Source: Petrolisthes cinctipes (lineage: Eukaryota; Arthropoda; Malacostraca; Decapoda; Porcellanidae). From it: a stretch of DNA of 64,000 bases. The translations under genes were made by a program, and so were the position numbers. The DNA lies in contig JAWQEG010000526.1 of NCBI GenBank assembly GCA_033782935.1, positions 273,501 through 337,500 of the forward strand, in the 5' to 3' direction. The notes beneath the pieces are model-generated. The model ran no database searches and had not been told where the DNA came from. It saw only the letters and a list, made by a program, of their open reading frames with translations. How positions within the stretch are numbered: position 1 is the stretch's first letter; each line of letters begins with the position of its first letter. Shown one piece after another: positions 61,301 to 64,000 of the stretch.

Positions 61301-64000
61301 TTTCGGGTGTTTTGAGCCTGAATTTGGGATATAAACGGGTACTTTAGATGCATGCACATATCGACTTTAGACACTTAAAATATCGATTTTTAGCATGTTT
61401 TAAGCCTCTATTTTGAAAATATTCCAGCACTGAGTAGGCATGGACAGATCGCTTCTGGGACCCAAAAATATCGAATTTTCGGGGGTTTTGAGCCTGAGTT
61501 TGAGATGCATGCACATATCGACTTTGGGAACCCAAAATATCGATTTTAAGCATGTTTTGGGCCTACATTTTGAAAACATTCTAGCACTGAGTAGGCATGT
61601 ACAGATCGCTTCTGGAACCCAAAAATATCGATTTTGAGAGTGTTTTAAACCTTAATTTGGGATGGAAACGTGTACAGAAGATGCTTGCACATATCGACTT
61701 TGGACACCTAAAATATCGATTTTGAGCATGTTTTGTGCCAATATTTTGAAAATATTCTAGTACAGAGTAGGCATGTACAGATCGCTTCTGGGACCCAAAA
61801 ATATGGAATTTTCGAGTGTTTTGAGCCTGAATTTGAGATATAAACGGGTACAGAAGATGCATGCACATATCGACTTTGGGCACCTAAAATATCGATTTTC
61901 ATCATGTTTTGGGCCTGTATATTAATAATACTCTAATACGGAGTAGGCATGTACAGATCGCTTCTGGGACCAAAAAATATCGAATTTTTGTGAGTTTTGA
62001 GCCTGAATTTGAGATATAAACGGGTACAGAAGATGCATGCACATATCGACTTTGAGCACCCAAAATATCGATTTTTAGCATGTTTTGGGCCTACATTTTG
62101 AAAATATTCTAGCACTGAGTAGGCATGTACAGATCGCTTCTGGGACCCAAAAATATCGAATTTTAGAGTGTTTTGAACCTGAATTTGGGATATAAACGGG
62201 TACTGAAGATGCATGCACATATATACTTTGGGCACCTAAAATATTGATTTTTACCATGTTTTGATCCCATATCTTGAAAATATTCTAGCACTAAGTAGGC
62301 ATGTACAGATCGCTTTTGGGACCCAAAAATATCGAATTTTCGGGTGTTTTGAACATGAATTTGGGATATAAATGGGTACAGAAGATGCATACACATATTG
62401 ACTTTGGGCAACTAAAATATCGATTTTCAGCATGTTTTGGGCCTGTATTTTGAAAATACTCTAACACGGAGTAGGCATGTACAGATCGCTTCTGGGACCC
62501 AAAAATATCGAATTTTCGGGAGTTTTGAACCTGAATTTGAGATATATACGGGTACAGAAGATGCATGCACATATCGACTTTGGGCACCTAAAATATCGAT
62601 TTTCATCATGTTTTGGGCCTGTATATTGAAAATACTCTATCACGGAGTTGGCATGTACAGAACGCTTCTGGGACCAAAAAATATCGAATTTTTGGGAGTT
62701 TTGAGCCTGAATTTGAGATATAAACGGGTACAGAAGATGCATGAACATATCGACTTTTTGCACCTAAAATATCGATTTTCATCATGTTTTGGGCCTGTTT
62801 ATTGAAAATACTCTAACACGGAGTAGGCATGTACAGATCGCTTCTGGGACCCAAAAATATCGAATTTTCCGGTGTTTTGAGCCTGAATTTGGGATATAAA
62901 CGGATACAGAAGATGCATACACATATTGACTTTGTGCACCTAAAATATAGATTTTCAGCATTTTTTGTGCCTGTATTTTGAAAATACTCTAACACGGAGT
63001 AGGCATGTACAGATCGCTTCTGGGACCCAAAAATATCGAGTTTTCGGGTGTTTTGAGCCTGAATTTGAGATATAAACGGGTACAGAAGATGCATGCACAT
63101 ATCGACTTTGGGCAATTAAAATATCGATTTTTAGCATGTTTTTAGCCTATATTTTTAAAACATTCTAGCACTGAGTAGGCATGTACAGATCGCTTCTGGG
63201 ACCCAAAAATATGGAATTTTCGAGTGTTTTGAGCCTGAATTTGAGATATAAACGGGTACAGAAGATGCATGCACATATCGACTTTGGGCACCTAAAATAT
63301 CGATTTTCATCATGTTTTGGGCCTGTATATTAATAATACTCTAATACGGAGTAGGCATGTACAGATCGCTTCTGGGACCAAAAAATATCGAATTTTTGTG
63401 AGTTTTGAGCCTGAATTTGAGATATAAACGGGTACAGAAGATGCATGCACATATCGACTTTGAGCACCCAAAATATCGATTTTTAGCATGTTTTGGACCT
63501 ACATTTTGAAAATATTCTAGCACTGAGTAGGCATGTACAGATCGCTTCTGGAACCCAAAAATATCGAATTTTAGAGTGTTTTGAACCTGAATTTGGGATA
63601 TAAACGGTTACTGAAGATGCATGCACATATATACTTTGGGCACCTAAAATATTGATTTTTACCATGTTTTGATCCCATATTTTGAAAATATTCTAGCACT
63701 AAGTAGGCATGTACAGATCGCTTTTGGGACCCAAAAATATCGAATTTTCGGGTGTTTTGAGCATGAATTTGGGATATAAATGGGTACAGAAGATGCATAC
63801 ACATATTGACTTTGGGCAACTAAAATATCGATTTTCAGCATGTTTTGGGCCTGTATTTTGAAAATACTCTAACACGGAGTAGGCATGTACAGATCTCTTC
63901 TGGGACTCAAAAATATCGAATTTTCGGGTGTTTTGAGCCTGAATTTGAGATATAAACGGGTACAGAAGATGAATGCACATATCGACTTTGTGCACCTAAA
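58300..64000 (+). repeat. 6,841-bp tandem duplication, right copy (cut by window end)
   Basis: Copy of 51,459-57,159, still matching at the last base of the window, so the full extent is not visible. Even idiosyncratic variants are preserved, such as the monomer shortened by 19 bp at 61.50 kb (left copy 54.66 kb) and TGGAACGGAAAGTTTTGAA at 61.11 kb (left copy 54.27 kb). Confidence 0.92.

Larger units (their letters stand above)
1..64000. repeat. Continuous satellite DNA array (monomer about 176 bp)
   Basis: Every stretch of the window is a recognisable copy of the same monomer in the same orientation, running head to tail without spacers. Landmarks recur in order in each copy: GAGTAGGCATGTACAGAT, then TTCTGGGACC, then GAATTTTCGGGTGTTTTG, then ATAAACGGGTAC, then GCATGCACATAT, then ATCGATTTT, then TATTTTGAAAATA. 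I saw no unique sequence, inserted element or inverted segment. Length and HOR structure fit a centromeric or pericentromeric satellite of a eukaryote; a plant is a guess from monomer length. I do not recognise the family. No gene can be supported: open frames recur at the same length in every repeat unit, differ only by repeat variants and have no codon-like substitution pattern. Confidence 0.97.
43531..64000 (+). repeat. Domain II: divergent 176-bp monomer array without 148-bp class
   Basis: From the junction onward successive GAGTAGGCATG landmarks are about 176 bp apart (for example 46677, 46853; 57388, 57564, 57740) and the short class is absent. The typical local form is GGGACCCAAAAATATCG rather than domain I's GGGACCCCAAAATATTG, and GATCGCTTC is largely intact. 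Neighbouring monomers differ from each other more than in domain I. Similarity comes in blocks at long offsets (1,408, 2,638, 5,101, 6,841 and about 7,919 bp), so this is a mosaic of segmental duplications more than a short-period HOR. Confidence 0.9.

Noticed and set aside
1..64000. CRISPR array
   Set aside because: Repeats are about 176 bp and directly abutting, with no unique spacers between them.
1..64000. Inserted LTR retrotransposon or other mobile element
   Set aside because: The monomer landmarks continue without a gap from end to end. No stretch longer than a few tens of bases departs from the satellite.

Overview
The whole 64 kb window is one uninterrupted head-to-tail satellite DNA array. 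I find no protein-coding gene, tRNA, rRNA, CRISPR array or inserted transposon. The basic monomer is about 176 bp and roughly 40% G+C (hand count on one consensus monomer), with about seven CpG sites. An AT-rich satellite of this length, organised in higher-order repeats (HORs), points to a eukaryotic nuclear chromosome, most likely a centromeric or pericentromeric array. A flowering plant is my best guess because 170-180 bp centromeric satellites are common there, but I do not recognise this sequence family and cannot name the organism.

Two domains meet near 43.54 kb. Domain I (1 to about 43.53 kb) contains three monomer classes in fixed order: alpha (148 bp), beta (176 bp) and gamma (177 bp). 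They form a 501-bp trimer, mixed with 324/325-bp dimers. Alpha looks like a gamma-type monomer that lost 29 bp between two ATAT motifs. Domain I carries larger superunits: 992-bp pairs of trimers (0.2-6 kb), three copies of a block of about 6.3 kb (A about 9.9-16.2, B about 16.2-22.5, C about 22.5-28.7 kb), a 1,325-bp tandem duplication inside C, a 4,478-bp superunit repeated 2.2 times (about 30.0-39.8 kb) and an 825-bp tandem duplication inside its second copy.

Domain II (about 43.54-64 kb) has no alpha monomers. It is made of more divergent monomers of about 176 bp, shuffled by segmental duplications at offsets that are mostly multiples of 176 (1,408, 2,638, 5,101, about 7,919). The largest is a nearly perfect 6,841-bp tandem duplication: 51,459-57,159 recurs as 58,300-64,000. 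Its junction lies inside one chimeric monomer at 58,300-58,320.

At the finest scale, each 176-bp monomer is two diverged 88-bp halves (59 of 88 positions identical without gaps in a hand alignment), so the hierarchy is 88, then 176, then 501/324, then several kb. The many open frames of 60-297 codons are a by-product of a repeat poor in stop codons on the minus strand; 501 and 324 are also multiples of three. A patch at 16.7-20.2 kb has an abrupt excess of 1-bp indels and looks like poorly polished assembly.
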